From contig NZ_JH556659.1 in the NCBI RefSeq assembly GCF_000179595.2, positions 1,169,392-1,233,391 of the forward strand: a stretch of 64,000 nt of DNA, in the 5' to 3' direction. Shown piece by piece: positions 33,644-41,533 of the stretch. Numbering within the stretch: the stretch's first letter is position 1; each line of letters starts with the position of its first letter. The notes under the pieces were generated by a model. That model was not told where the DNA came from. It did not search any database and saw only the letters and a list, made by a program, of their open reading frames with translations. Made by a program: the position numbers and the translations under genes. Origin of the DNA: Acetivibrio cellulolyticus CD2 (GTDB lineage Bacteria; Bacillota; Clostridia; Acetivibrionales; Acetivibrionaceae).

Positions 33644-34672
33644 ATGGTAAAAGGGGCAATTCAAAAATTAGTTGAGGGCAAAAATTTAAGCGAGAAGGAA
33701 ATAATAGATGCATTAAACTGCATTATGGAAGGTGAAGCAACTCAGGCACAAATAGGAAGCTTTATTACGGCTCTCAGGATTAAGGGAGAGACTATTGAAG
33801 AAATAACCGGATGTGCTAAGGTAATGAGAGAAAAGGCAGATAGGATAATGCTGAATAAGGAATACTTCATAGACATTGTGGGAACAGGCGGAGATTGTTC
33901 ATATACGTTTAATATTTCAACAGCAGCAGCTTTTGTAGCTGCAGCAGGAGGAGTAACTGTTGCAAAACACGGAAATAGGTCTGTATCAAGTAAAAGCGGA
34001 AGTGCCGATGTTTTGGAAAGTCTGGGTATTAATATTTCATTAGAACCTGAAAAGGTAAAGAGATGTATTGAAGGGCTTGATATAGGCTTTATGTTTGCTC
34101 CGACCTTTCACAAATCAATGAAACATGCAGCAGGCCCTAGAAAAGAGTTGGGGATCAGGACAATATTCAATATTCTTGGACCTCTTACAAATCCAGCTGG
34201 CGCAAAAGGTCAGGTTCTTGGGGTGTTTAGTGAAAAATTAACCGAACCATTGGCTTATGTTCTTTCAAATCTAAATGTTGAAAATGCCATGGTTGTATAC
34301 GGAATGGACGGAATGGATGAAATATCCCTATCTAGCCTAACAAGGGTTTCTGAATTAAAAGACGGTAAAGTCACTACTTACGATTTGAATCCTGAGAACT
34401 ATGGGTTGAAAATGGTGAATAAGGCGGATATTATAGGGGGAGACTCAAAGGAAAATTCGAAGATAATTTTAGATATATTTAGTGGAGAAAAGGGACCTAA
34501 AAGAGATATTGTAGTATTAAATGCTGCAGCGGCTTTATATGTAGGAAAAGCAGCAGAAGATATTAAATCAGGCATAAAAATGGCAGAAGAAATAATAGAT
34601 AGTGGAAAAGCATTGGATAAGTTGAATGAGTTAAAAGCGCTTTCAAATTCGTTTATTCCTGTTTTGTATTAA
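33644..34672 (+). CDS. trpD: Anthranilate phosphoribosyltransferase
   Basis: TrpD joins anthranilate to PRPP. The 342-residue protein has the family blocks DIVGTGGDCSYTFNISTAAAFV, KHGNRSVSSKSGSADVLE, FMFAPTFHKSMKHA and RTIFNILGPLTNPA. The start is ATG at 33644 behind AGAGGAGAA, which lies inside a run of GAG triplets. It is separated from trpG by 76 bases, an unusual gap in an otherwise tight operon, and that gap carries the second triplet array. Confidence 0.96.
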   Translation: MVKGAIQKLVEGKNLSEKEIIDALNCIMEGEATQAQIGSFITALRIKGETIEEITGCAKVMREKADRIMLNKEYFIDIVGTGGDCSYTFNISTAAAFVAAAGGVTVAKHGNRSVSSKSGSADVLESLGINISLEPEKVKRCIEGLDIGFMFAPTFHKSMKHAAGPRKELGIRTIFNILGPLTNPAGAKGQVLGVFSEKLTEPLAYVLSNLNVENAMVVYGMDGMDEISLSSLTRVSELKDGKVTTYDLNPENYGLKMVNKADIIGGDSKENSKIILDIFSGEKGPKRDIVVLNAAAALYVGKAAEDIKSGIKMAEEIIDSGKALDKLNELKALSNSFIPVLY

Positions 34673-34705
34673 TGCTTTTTTGATATGACAAACTTGGAGG
34701 TATTT

Positions 34706-35497
34706 ATGATTTTAGATAAAATTGTAGAACAAAAAAAGATACAGCTTAAAGATGAAATGAGCAGGATATCAATTGAAGGTTGGAAACAACGGATTAAAAG
34801 GCCTGGTATGCACAGCCCGCAGAACTTTTTTAAAGCACTTAAAGATAATAGTGATATATCAATAATTGCTGAGGTAAAGAAAGCTTCTCCTTCGAAAGGA
34901 ATAATTAAAGAAGAGTTTGATCCGTTGATGATTGCCAGGGAGTACAGCGAATCTAATGTGCAGGCAATGTCTGTTTTGACAGAAAAAAACTTCTTTTTGG
35001 GTGATGACGATTATCTCGTAAGGATACGACAGGCATATCCTATTCCACTCTTAAGAAAGGACTTTATTATAGATATGTGGCAGGTATACCAATCAAGGTG
35101 CCTTGGAGCAGATGCAATACTCCTGATTACATCCCTGCTTTCTGACGAAGACTTGAAGAAGTTTCAGGTTGTTGCTGGTATACTTGGTATGCAGTGTCTT
35201 GTTGAGGTTCATAACAAGGAAGAACTTGATAGGGCATTGGAATCGGGTGCTCAAATAATAGGAATAAACAATAGAGATCTCAATACTTTTAATGTAGATA
35301 TTAAAACAACTGAGAAGCTTATGAATTATATTCCAAATGACAGAGTTGTTGTCAGCGAAAGCGGAATAAAGGATTACAGCGACATTAAATATTTAAAAGA
35401 ACTTGGCGTTGATGCAGTATTGATTGGTGAAACATTTATGCGCGCTCCGTCTATTAAGGAAAAAATAAAAGAGCTTAAGGGGACAATGAGAGTATAA
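34706..35497 (+). CDS. trpC: Indole-3-glycerol-phosphate synthase
   Basis: TrpC closes the indole ring by decarboxylating CdRP. The 263-residue barrel shows IIAEVKKASPSKGIIKEEFDP, VLTEKNFFLG, PLLRKDFIID, LVEVHNKEELDRAL, GINNRDLNTF and VSESGI. I start at ATG 34706 after TTGGAGG; the in-frame ATG at 34685 lies before that site. It follows trpD by about 30 bases. Confidence 0.95.
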   Translation: MILDKIVEQKKIQLKDEMSRISIEGWKQRIKRPGMHSPQNFFKALKDNSDISIIAEVKKASPSKGIIKEEFDPLMIAREYSESNVQAMSVLTEKNFFLGDDDYLVRIRQAYPIPLLRKDFIIDMWQVYQSRCLGADAILLITSLLSDEDLKKFQVVAGILGMQCLVEVHNKEELDRALESGAQIIGINNRDLNTFNVDIKTTEKLMNYIPNDRVVVSESGIKDYSDIKYLKELGVDAVLIGETFMRAPSIKEKIKELKGTMRV

Positions 35498-35567
35498 CTT
35501 TTACTTTTTGTGTGACAGTTAGGCTTAAGCAAAATCAGAGGAAGTTATATTTAGGAATGGTGTAGAC

Positions 35568-36224
35568 ATGACTAAAATAAAAATTTGCGGCATAAAAAGG
35601 ATCGAAGACATTCAATTTGTAAATAAGTATAAGCCTCAGTACATAGGTTTTGTATTTGCTGAGAGCAAGCGCAGGGTATCTGTGGATCAGGTCAGGTATT
35701 TAAAGCAGGGGCTTGATCCGCAGATAAAGACTGTTGGGGTATTTGTGAATGAAAGCATTGATAAAATTGTTGAGGTTCTCGCTGAGTGCAAACTGAACTG
35801 CATTCAGGTTCATGGAGATGAGACTCCACAGTATATTGATACGCTAAAGGGAGTACTGGGCTCACAGCCTGCAGGTAAGGGTGTTGAAATTTGGAAAGCT
35901 GTAAGGGTAAAGGATGAAAAATCTATAGCCATGCTGAAGTCGTATGTGGTTGATGCATTTTTATTGGATGCCTTTGTAGAAGGTTCGTATGGAGGTGCAG
36001 GAAAGGTTTTTGACTGGAAATTGGCAAACCTTGCAAAGTCATGTGGAAGGATTTTTGTGGCGGGAGGATTAAATGCTGACAATGTCTCAAATGCGGTTGA
36101 AGCTTCAAGACCATATGGTGTAGATGTGAGCAGTGGTGTTGAGACAGAAGGCTGTAAGGACGAATCCAAAATCAGATGCTTTATGGATAAAGTAAAGGGT
36201 GTTGATAATTGTGAAGTGTTGTAA
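35568..36224 (+). CDS. trpF: Phosphoribosylanthranilate isomerase
   Basis: TrpF isomerises PRA to CdRP, the step before TrpC. The 218-residue barrel has KICGIKRIEDI with the catalytic Cys, YIGFVFAESKRRVS, VGVFVN, IQVHGDE, FLLDAF and VAGGLNADNV ... GVDVSSGVE. The ribosome site (GGAATGG) is weak. trpB and trpA, which normally come next, are absent; an LDH-like gene follows. Confidence 0.95.
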   Translation: MTKIKICGIKRIEDIQFVNKYKPQYIGFVFAESKRRVSVDQVRYLKQGLDPQIKTVGVFVNESIDKIVEVLAECKLNCIQVHGDETPQYIDTLKGVLGSQPAGKGVEIWKAVRVKDEKSIAMLKSYVVDAFLLDAFVEGSYGGAGKVFDWKLANLAKSCGRIFVAGGLNADNVSNAVEASRPYGVDVSSGVETEGCKDESKIRCFMDKVKGVDNCEVL

Positions 36225-36382
36225 GTCTTCGTTCATATATACAATAGACAAATGGCCAAGCAACAATCTTGTTGTAGACAGTTATTCCTTTAAAGCCTTT
36301 TGATAGCGCGTCCCTGGGTATGTGAAAGCTTATTTCTGAATATATATGAAATAGGTCATATTTTAGGGAGGCGGATTTTTTT

Positions 36383-37333
36383 ATGAAATCTACAAAATCA
36401 AAAGGCAAAGCATCAATTATAGGAACGGGGTTAGTTGGTTCATCTGCTGCATTTGCTCTTGCAATGAGCGGTTTGGTTTCAGAACTTGTGCTAATAGATG
36501 CTAATAAGGATAAGGCGAAAGGGGAGGCGCTTGATTTAAACCATGGGCTTTCTTTTTTTATTAATATGTCAATAACCTCTGGAGATTTTGAGGATGTAAA
36601 AGATTCAGATATAATAATTATCACTGCAGGAATTGCGGGTAAGCCAGGACAGGTAGAAGCTGACTTTACCGAGATGAACGTAAATATAATCAAAGATGTA
36701 GTTCCTAAGATAATGAAGAATTACAATGGAGGGGTATTACTTGTTGTTTCCAAACCTGTTGATATACTTACCTATGTTGTACAAAAATTATCAGGATTAC
36801 CTGAAAATAAGGTGATTGGGACCGGTACAGTTTTAGAAAGCTCGAGATTGCGCTATCTATTAAGTGAACACTGTAATATGGACGTAAAGAACATTCATGC
36901 ATATATAATTGGTGAACATGGGGAAAGTCAGTTCCCGTTATGGAGTGCAACAAATATAGCAGGCCAGAAATATGATGATTTCTGCGCTCTATGTACAAAA
37001 AAGTGTGGGAACGCTGAAAGAGTCAGAATTTTTAATGAAGTGAAAAATGCAGGAGCAAAAATAATTGAATTAAAAGATGCAACACATTATGCTATAGCAA
37101 TGGGGATTGTCAGAATAGTTGAGGCTGTCTTGAAAAACCAGAATTCAATATTGACCGTGAGCAGTGTCATAAAGGATAGTTATGGGATAAATGATGTGGC
37201 TTTGAGCTTACCTTCCGTTGTTAATTTTAATGGAATTGAAAGGATGTTCAATATTTCATTGACACATGAGGAGCAAGATAAATTAAATGTATCTGCCATA
37301 AAGCTTAAAGAAATTCTTAGGAAAGTTATGTAG
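36383..37333 (+). CDS. Divergent L-lactate dehydrogenase-fold protein lacking key catalytic residues
   Basis: The 316-residue protein is clearly of the LDH/MDH family (IIGTGLVGSSAAFAL, IITAG, IHAYIIGEHG). Aligned by eye to clostridial LDH, the mobile loop KPGETR has become KPGQVE. In dogfish numbering the catalytic Arg109 is Glu92 here, the specificity residue Gln102 is Gly86, Asn140 of the NPVD motif is Lys124 (SKPVD), and Asp168 is Glu152. His195 (His179) and Arg171 (Arg155) remain. Ordinary lactate dehydrogenase activity is therefore doubtful: it may have another substrate or a non-enzymatic role. It follows trpF after 158 bases with GGGAGGCG before the ATG. Confidence 0.85.
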   Translation: MKSTKSKGKASIIGTGLVGSSAAFALAMSGLVSELVLIDANKDKAKGEALDLNHGLSFFINMSITSGDFEDVKDSDIIIITAGIAGKPGQVEADFTEMNVNIIKDVVPKIMKNYNGGVLLVVSKPVDILTYVVQKLSGLPENKVIGTGTVLESSRLRYLLSEHCNMDVKNIHAYIIGEHGESQFPLWSATNIAGQKYDDFCALCTKKCGNAERVRIFNEVKNAGAKIIELKDATHYAIAMGIVRIVEAVLKNQNSILTVSSVIKDSYGINDVALSLPSVVNFNGIERMFNISLTHEEQDKLNVSAIKLKEILRKVM

Positions 37334-37346
37334 GCTTTAAAGAAAG

Positions 37347-37400
37347 AAAAGCTCAAAATCTGCTGAATATATACCGGCAGCAGATTTTGGGCTTTTGTTT
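37347..37400 (+). terminator. Terminator after the LDH-like gene
   Basis: AAAAGCTCAAAATCTGCTG (37347-37365) pairs with CAGCAGATTTTGGGCTTTT (37378-37396), followed by GTTTT. Confidence 0.9.
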
Positions 37401-37556
37401 TAAGTAGAAAATGTCCTGAAATTAATTAACTTTAGTGTTCGGTATAAATAAATATTTTATAGAGTAATTGTACATTTTAGTGTAAAATCTATTTAGTCCC
37501 TATATGTTTTTTGCATGAGGGCTTAAAATAGAAAAGGCGAATTTTGAAAGACAGGA

Positions 37557-37593
37557 AATAAGGAATAGCCAAAGTTATATTTTCAGCATTTCT
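37557..37593 (+). repeat. Dispersed intergenic repeat, short form
   Basis: AATAAGGAATAGCCAAAGTT then ATATTTTCAGCATTTCT. Relative to the long form it lacks about 15 bases after AATAAGG. It lies upstream of the HAD phosphatase gene. Confidence 0.78.
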
Positions 37594-37648
37594 GAGTAAT
37601 GTTAAAATGTACATGGTGTAATTCTGTTAATATAGGAGGCACTAAAAC

Positions 37649-38491
37649 GTGACAAGTAAAGCTTTATATATATCGGACCTTGATGGAACACTGCTAAGGA
37701 GTGATAAGGAATTAAGCGATTATACAAAAAAATCTCTAAATACTCTAATATCTAATGGTGTACACTTCTCAGTTGCGACTGCAAGGTCTTCGGCTACAGC
37801 TTTGAAAATTTTGGAGGGACTTAATATTGATGTTCCTGTAGTTTTGATGAATGGAGTTGTTATATATGATATTGCTCAAAAGAAATATGTAAAATTGGAG
37901 GTGATTCCAACTGAGACTGTCAGGGATATTATTGATATATTTAAAAAGCATGATATTACTGGGTTTATGTATGCAATTTCCAATAATGAACAGATAACAT
38001 ACTATGAAAATCTATGCACAAAGCCATTGAAGGATTTTTATGATGAACGTGTAACAAAATACGATAAGGCCTTTGAAAAGGTTGAAAGCTTTATAGACAA
38101 GACAACGGATAATATCATCTACTTTTCCTTTATGGATCTATTCGATAGGTTATATCCAATTCAAAATGAATTAAAGAACCATCCGGAAATAGAAGCCGTG
38201 CTATATAGAGATGTTTATAATGAAAACATATGGTTTTTGGAAATACACAGTAAAAACGCGTCAAAGTATAACGCTGTAAAATACCTGCGTGAATATTTCG
38301 GGTATGATAGGATAATAGGTTTTGGCGATAATCTAAACGATATACCACTGCTGAAGGCCTGTGATGAGGGTTATGCAGTTTCAAATGCGGTTGATGAACT
38401 TAAGGAAAAGGCAAATGGGGTTATTGATGACAATAATTCAGACGGTGTTGCGAAGTACATTTTCGAAAGGGAAGCGGGCAGAGGCTTTTAG
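37649..38491 (+). CDS. Cof-type HAD phosphatase
   Basis: The 280-residue protein is a HAD-superfamily hydrolase of the Cof/YidA class. The nucleophile motif is SDLDGTLLRSD near the N-terminus, motif II ATARS, and the C-terminal acidic motif GFGDNLNDIPLLKAC. The large middle section is the Cof cap domain. Such enzymes dephosphorylate sugar phosphates, nucleotides or flavin precursors with broad specificity, so the substrate is open. The start is GTG at 37649 after AGGAGG. Confidence 0.9.
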   Translation: MTSKALYISDLDGTLLRSDKELSDYTKKSLNTLISNGVHFSVATARSSATALKILEGLNIDVPVVLMNGVVIYDIAQKKYVKLEVIPTETVRDIIDIFKKHDITGFMYAISNNEQITYYENLCTKPLKDFYDERVTKYDKAFEKVESFIDKTTDNIIYFSFMDLFDRLYPIQNELKNHPEIEAVLYRDVYNENIWFLEIHSKNASKYNAVKYLREYFGYDRIIGFGDNLNDIPLLKACDEGYAVSNAVDELKEKANGVIDDNNSDGVAKYIFEREAGRGF

Positions 38492-38612
38492 AATTTAAAA
38501 AGCTGTTAACTGCCATATTCCTTCGATTTTAAGTCAAAGCGTCAAAAATACACTTGCAGGTAATTGTGCACTTTTGGTAGGTATGTTAATATTATATCCT
38601 GAGGTGATTAAA

Positions 38613-39209
38613 TTGTTAATTATAGGTTTGAATGGTAGTCCAAATAAGAATGGAAACACCAAATTTTTATTGAACGCAGTTCTTGATAAGGTTAAAGATA
38701 TGGGGGCTGAAACTGTTATACTTGAGGTCCCTGAACTTTTGAAATCTGCAAAAAACAGTTTTTGCGTTTCATGTAGTACACCATGTTCCGGTGCATGTTA
38801 TAAGGATACAAAGCTGGAAGAAGCGTATGAGTTGATGAGGAAAGCGGATGGATTACTGCTTGGAAGTCCTTCTTATTTTGGAACTGTGACTGGACAAATG
38901 AAGGCCTTCTTTGATAAGACAAGAAAGCTAAGAGGGGAAAAGGCTTTTTATAATAAGATTGCAGCTGGTGTTACTGTTGGTGCATCGAAATATGGAGGTC
39001 AGGAGACAACTATGAAAGCGCTTTATGACATTATGATGGTTCAAGGTATGATGATCGTAGGCGATGGCTATTTTGAAGATGATTGCGGTCACCATGGTGT
39101 TTGTGCACATAAACCGGCAGAAGAGGACGATTTCGCTCAGAAACGTGCTTCTATTCTGGCTAAGAGACTTTTTGAAGTTTGCAATGCAACTGAATCATTA
39201 AGAAAATAG
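38613..39209 (+). CDS. Flavodoxin-fold iron-sulfur flavoprotein / NADPH-dependent FMN reductase family
   Basis: The 198-residue protein has the flavodoxin-like FMN-binding start LIIGLNGSPNKNGNTKFLL and the second site LLLGSPSYFGTVTGQMKAFFDK. Between them is a compact cysteine cluster, Cys51, Cys54, Cys58 and Cys62 (CVSCSTPCSGAC), close to the 4Fe-4S motif of archaeal-type iron-sulfur flavoproteins. It is probably an electron carrier or reductase. I place the start at TTG 38613, five bases after GAGGTGAT; an ATG at 38574 lies before that site. Confidence 0.82.
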   Translation: MLIIGLNGSPNKNGNTKFLLNAVLDKVKDMGAETVILEVPELLKSAKNSFCVSCSTPCSGACYKDTKLEEAYELMRKADGLLLGSPSYFGTVTGQMKAFFDKTRKLRGEKAFYNKIAAGVTVGASKYGGQETTMKALYDIMMVQGMMIVGDGYFEDDCGHHGVCAHKPAEEDDFAQKRASILAKRLFEVCNATESLRK

Positions 39210-39272
39210 AACCTAATAAACTCACTAGATTGGAGCTTACGTGGGACTTGGGTTCTGAAAGTGCAGGTAAAC

Positions 39273-39443
39273 ATGAAGCTAAGGAACATTGTTTCCTTTG
39301 TATCGTGTTTAGTTGGACTGATAATGGCTGTGAGAAGTTATAAAAGATTTGATTGGAGTTATAAAAGAAAAGAGAAACGGCTAATTTGCTGTTTCTTTTG
39401 TTTTAAAGATAACCCAATGTATAAATATCCAATTATAAATTAA
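39273..39443 (+). CDS. Possible small membrane protein
   Basis: A frame of 56 codons begins MKLRNIVSFVSCLVGLIMAV, one hydrophobic helix followed by a basic tail. AGG lies five bases upstream. The last third of the frame runs through a terminator hairpin (39369-39404), which is unusual for a real gene and lowers confidence. I do not recognise a family. Confidence 0.3.
   Translation: MKLRNIVSFVSCLVGLIMAVRSYKRFDWSYKRKEKRLICCFFCFKDNPMYKYPIIN
39369..39404 (+). terminator. Terminator downstream of the flavoprotein region
   Basis: AAAGAGAAACGGC (39369-39381) pairs with GCTGTTTCTTTT (39388-39399), followed by GTTTT. Confidence 0.8.
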
Positions 39444-39525
39444 AAAAATTATCATGTCTTATTTTTTTTGTTATTAAGTGTTATAATAAATTAGATATAT
39501 TTTTTATTAATAAGAGGTTTAATTA

Positions 39526-39579
39526 GGCCAAATAAGGCTAGACCTTGAAATTATGCAAGAGTTATACTTTCAGCATTCT
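39526..39579 (+). repeat. Dispersed intergenic repeat, long form, copy 2
   Basis: Begins GGCCAAATAAGGCTAGACCT and ends GTTATACTTTCAGCATTCT. The right arm of the GGCT/AGCC stem is lost in this copy. It lies upstream of the MinD-like ATPase gene. Confidence 0.75.
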
Positions 39580-39711
39580 CAAATGCTTTCTTATTATAGA
39601 TTAATGAAGTTGGTTTATTGATATTTATTTAAATCAGGAATTAACGCATTACAGTAAAATTATCCATATAGGCAGTTGGTATTGTGATTTTATGGTTAGA
39701 AGGAGATATAT

Positions 39712-40380
39712 ATGTCAAAAGAACGGTTTAATATATTTACAGGGCACTTTGGAAGCGGAAAGACCGAAGTAGCTGTAAACTTTGCTTTAAATGCTACAAT
39801 CAGCCTTAAGAATGTTGCTATAGTTGATTTGGATATAGTTAACCCGTATTTTCGTACAGCTGATGTGAAAAATGAGCTTGAAAATAGTGGAATTTGGGTG
39901 GTTACACCTATGTATGCAAATACAAATGTTGATGTTCCGGCATTACCACCAGAGATGAATACTTTATTTGAAAAAAAAGAGTACAATGTTATTTTGGATG
40001 TAGGTGGTGATGACCTTGGTGCCAGAGTTCTGGCAAGATACAGGGATGATATTAAAAGTCAGGGATATTGCATGTATTTTGTAGTTAATACCAGAAGGCC
40101 AATGACAGATACTGATATAAAGCTAGAGCAGATGATTTATGAAATTGAAAGCTCATCGGGGCTAAAGGTCACAAAGCTTGTCAATAATACAAATCTTTTA
40201 GAATATACCAGTGTAAACGATGTTGTTGAAGGTCACAAAATGATTAAAAGAATATCTGACAAATTGAATATTCCAATTGGATTTGTCAGTGGTTTTAGTG
40301 ATTTGATAGGTGAAGTGGAAAAGGAAGTTGATTGTGAAGTTTTTCCGTTAAAAAAGCTAATAAAATTGCCTTGGAATTAA
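39712..40380 (+). CDS. MinD/ParA-like P-loop ATPase
   Basis: The 222-residue protein has a Walker A motif TGHFGSGKTE (10-19), a VDLDIVNPYFRTADV block like the MinD/ParA switch region, and LDVGGDDLGAR as Walker B. Unlike true MinD there is no evident C-terminal amphipathic helix. The function is not known. It overlaps or abuts the PilZ gene that follows and sits upstream of a 2-oxoacid:ferredoxin oxidoreductase operon, so it may be an accessory factor. AAGGAG precedes ATG 39712. Confidence 0.82.
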   Translation: MSKERFNIFTGHFGSGKTEVAVNFALNATISLKNVAIVDLDIVNPYFRTADVKNELENSGIWVVTPMYANTNVDVPALPPEMNTLFEKKEYNVILDVGGDDLGARVLARYRDDIKSQGYCMYFVVNTRRPMTDTDIKLEQMIYEIESSSGLKVTKLVNNTNLLEYTSVNDVVEGHKMIKRISDKLNIPIGFVSGFSDLIGEVEKEVDCEVFPLKKLIKLPWN

Positions 40381-40394
40381 TGGGGGGAATACTT

Positions 40395-41117
40395 GTGGGA
40401 AATGTCAGGTTAAGAGAGTTTCTTGGAGAAGGATTTGTAATCAGGACAAAACACTGTAGTAGCTCTATCTGGGTAACAAATGTAGTGTATGCAATCAACG
40501 AGGATTTTATAGAAGTTGATATTGGCCTTGAGAAGGATTATATTGATAACATAATTATGATTGGGGACACGATGAAATGCAAGTATACTTCGGATGATTA
40601 TGAATTTAATCTTATTGGTTGGGTAACGAGGATTAAGGCTGATTTTCCACAGAGTATCACTATTAAAGTACATGACATAGAGAAGTTTGCCAATAAACGT
40701 GATAGTTATAGATTTGACGTTTACCTTTGTTCTGTTATAAAAGTAAAGCGTTTTGAAGAAAAAGGTATTTTTGCGATACTGACCAACATTAGCCGAACAG
40801 GGGCAGCATTTGTTTTAAAAGAAGAACTGGAGAAGCAACTAGGCATAACGGATTTAGCAAAGATAGAAACTACTTGCATTTTTGAGGTTTATGTATCACC
40901 TGAGAACCAGATAACCTTTGAAGGAGTTATAAGAAGAAAAGGTGATAATGAAAGAGGTATAGAATACGGTGTTAAAATCACTGATATTGATATAAAAAGC
41001 GAAAAAGTATTATTAGAGCTTCTAGAAGAACTTGAAAAAAAAGATAAAGAGTTCTATAATAAACGAAGCAGCTTTTGGTCGAAACATAGCAAGTATAATA
41101 AGGGTGGAGATGAATAA
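40395..41117 (+). CDS. PilZ-domain protein (second YcgR-like copy)
   Basis: The 240-residue protein has the same plan as the PilZ protein at 15568: a beta-rich N-terminal half, then a PilZ domain with Arg102-x3-Arg106 (RDSYR) and Asn131-x-Ser133-x2-Gly136 (NISRTG). Both c-di-GMP-binding motifs are intact. I use GTG 40395, which has GGGGGGA about six bases upstream; ATG 40380 overlaps the preceding stop. It ends in a charged tail (KHSKYNKGGDE). Translation is probably coupled to the MinD-like ATPase. Confidence 0.85.
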   Translation: MGNVRLREFLGEGFVIRTKHCSSSIWVTNVVYAINEDFIEVDIGLEKDYIDNIIMIGDTMKCKYTSDDYEFNLIGWVTRIKADFPQSITIKVHDIEKFANKRDSYRFDVYLCSVIKVKRFEEKGIFAILTNISRTGAAFVLKEELEKQLGITDLAKIETTCIFEVYVSPENQITFEGVIRRKGDNERGIEYGVKITDIDIKSEKVLLELLEELEKKDKEFYNKRSSFWSKHSKYNKGGDE

Positions 41118-41281
41118 TTGGCATTTCTCTATCTCATAGATTAGATAAATTTGCCTGATGGTTATTCTTAAAAATCTATTAGTGCTAAGTGAATCTGAGA
41201 TTTTGCTTATTTTGAAAAATACGGTTCTGTGGGTTATAGAAATCGTTATTGTTTAAACCACTAAGTAATGGGGGATTAAAG

Positions 41282-41488
41282 ATGGCAAAAGTTACATTTT
41301 TTGAAGACCGTTGTAAGGGATGCAAGTTATGTACTACGGTATGTCCAAAAAATATCGTAGTTATTTTGGAAGATAAGATAAACCAGAAAGGATTTCATCC
41401 TGCTGGTGTATCTGAGATGGATAAATGTATTGGCTGCGCTTTTTGTGCTACCATTTGTCCGGATTGTGTTATTGAGGTTGAAAAATAG
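41282..41488 (+). CDS. 2-oxoacid:ferredoxin oxidoreductase, ferredoxin-like delta subunit
   Basis: The 68-residue protein carries two 4Fe-4S motifs, CKGCKLCTTVCP and CIGCAFCATICP. It passes electrons from the catalytic subunits to ferredoxin. The ATG at 41282 follows GGGGG by seven bases. It is the first of four genes (delta, alpha, beta, gamma) that together make a four-subunit oxidoreductase of the VOR/KOR class. Confidence 0.92.
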   Translation: MAKVTFFEDRCKGCKLCTTVCPKNIVVILEDKINQKGFHPAGVSEMDKCIGCAFCATICPDCVIEVEK

Positions 41489-41533
41489 AATTCATTTTTA
41501 GTGTAATGAATTAAGGTAGGGGGACTTAGGTAA

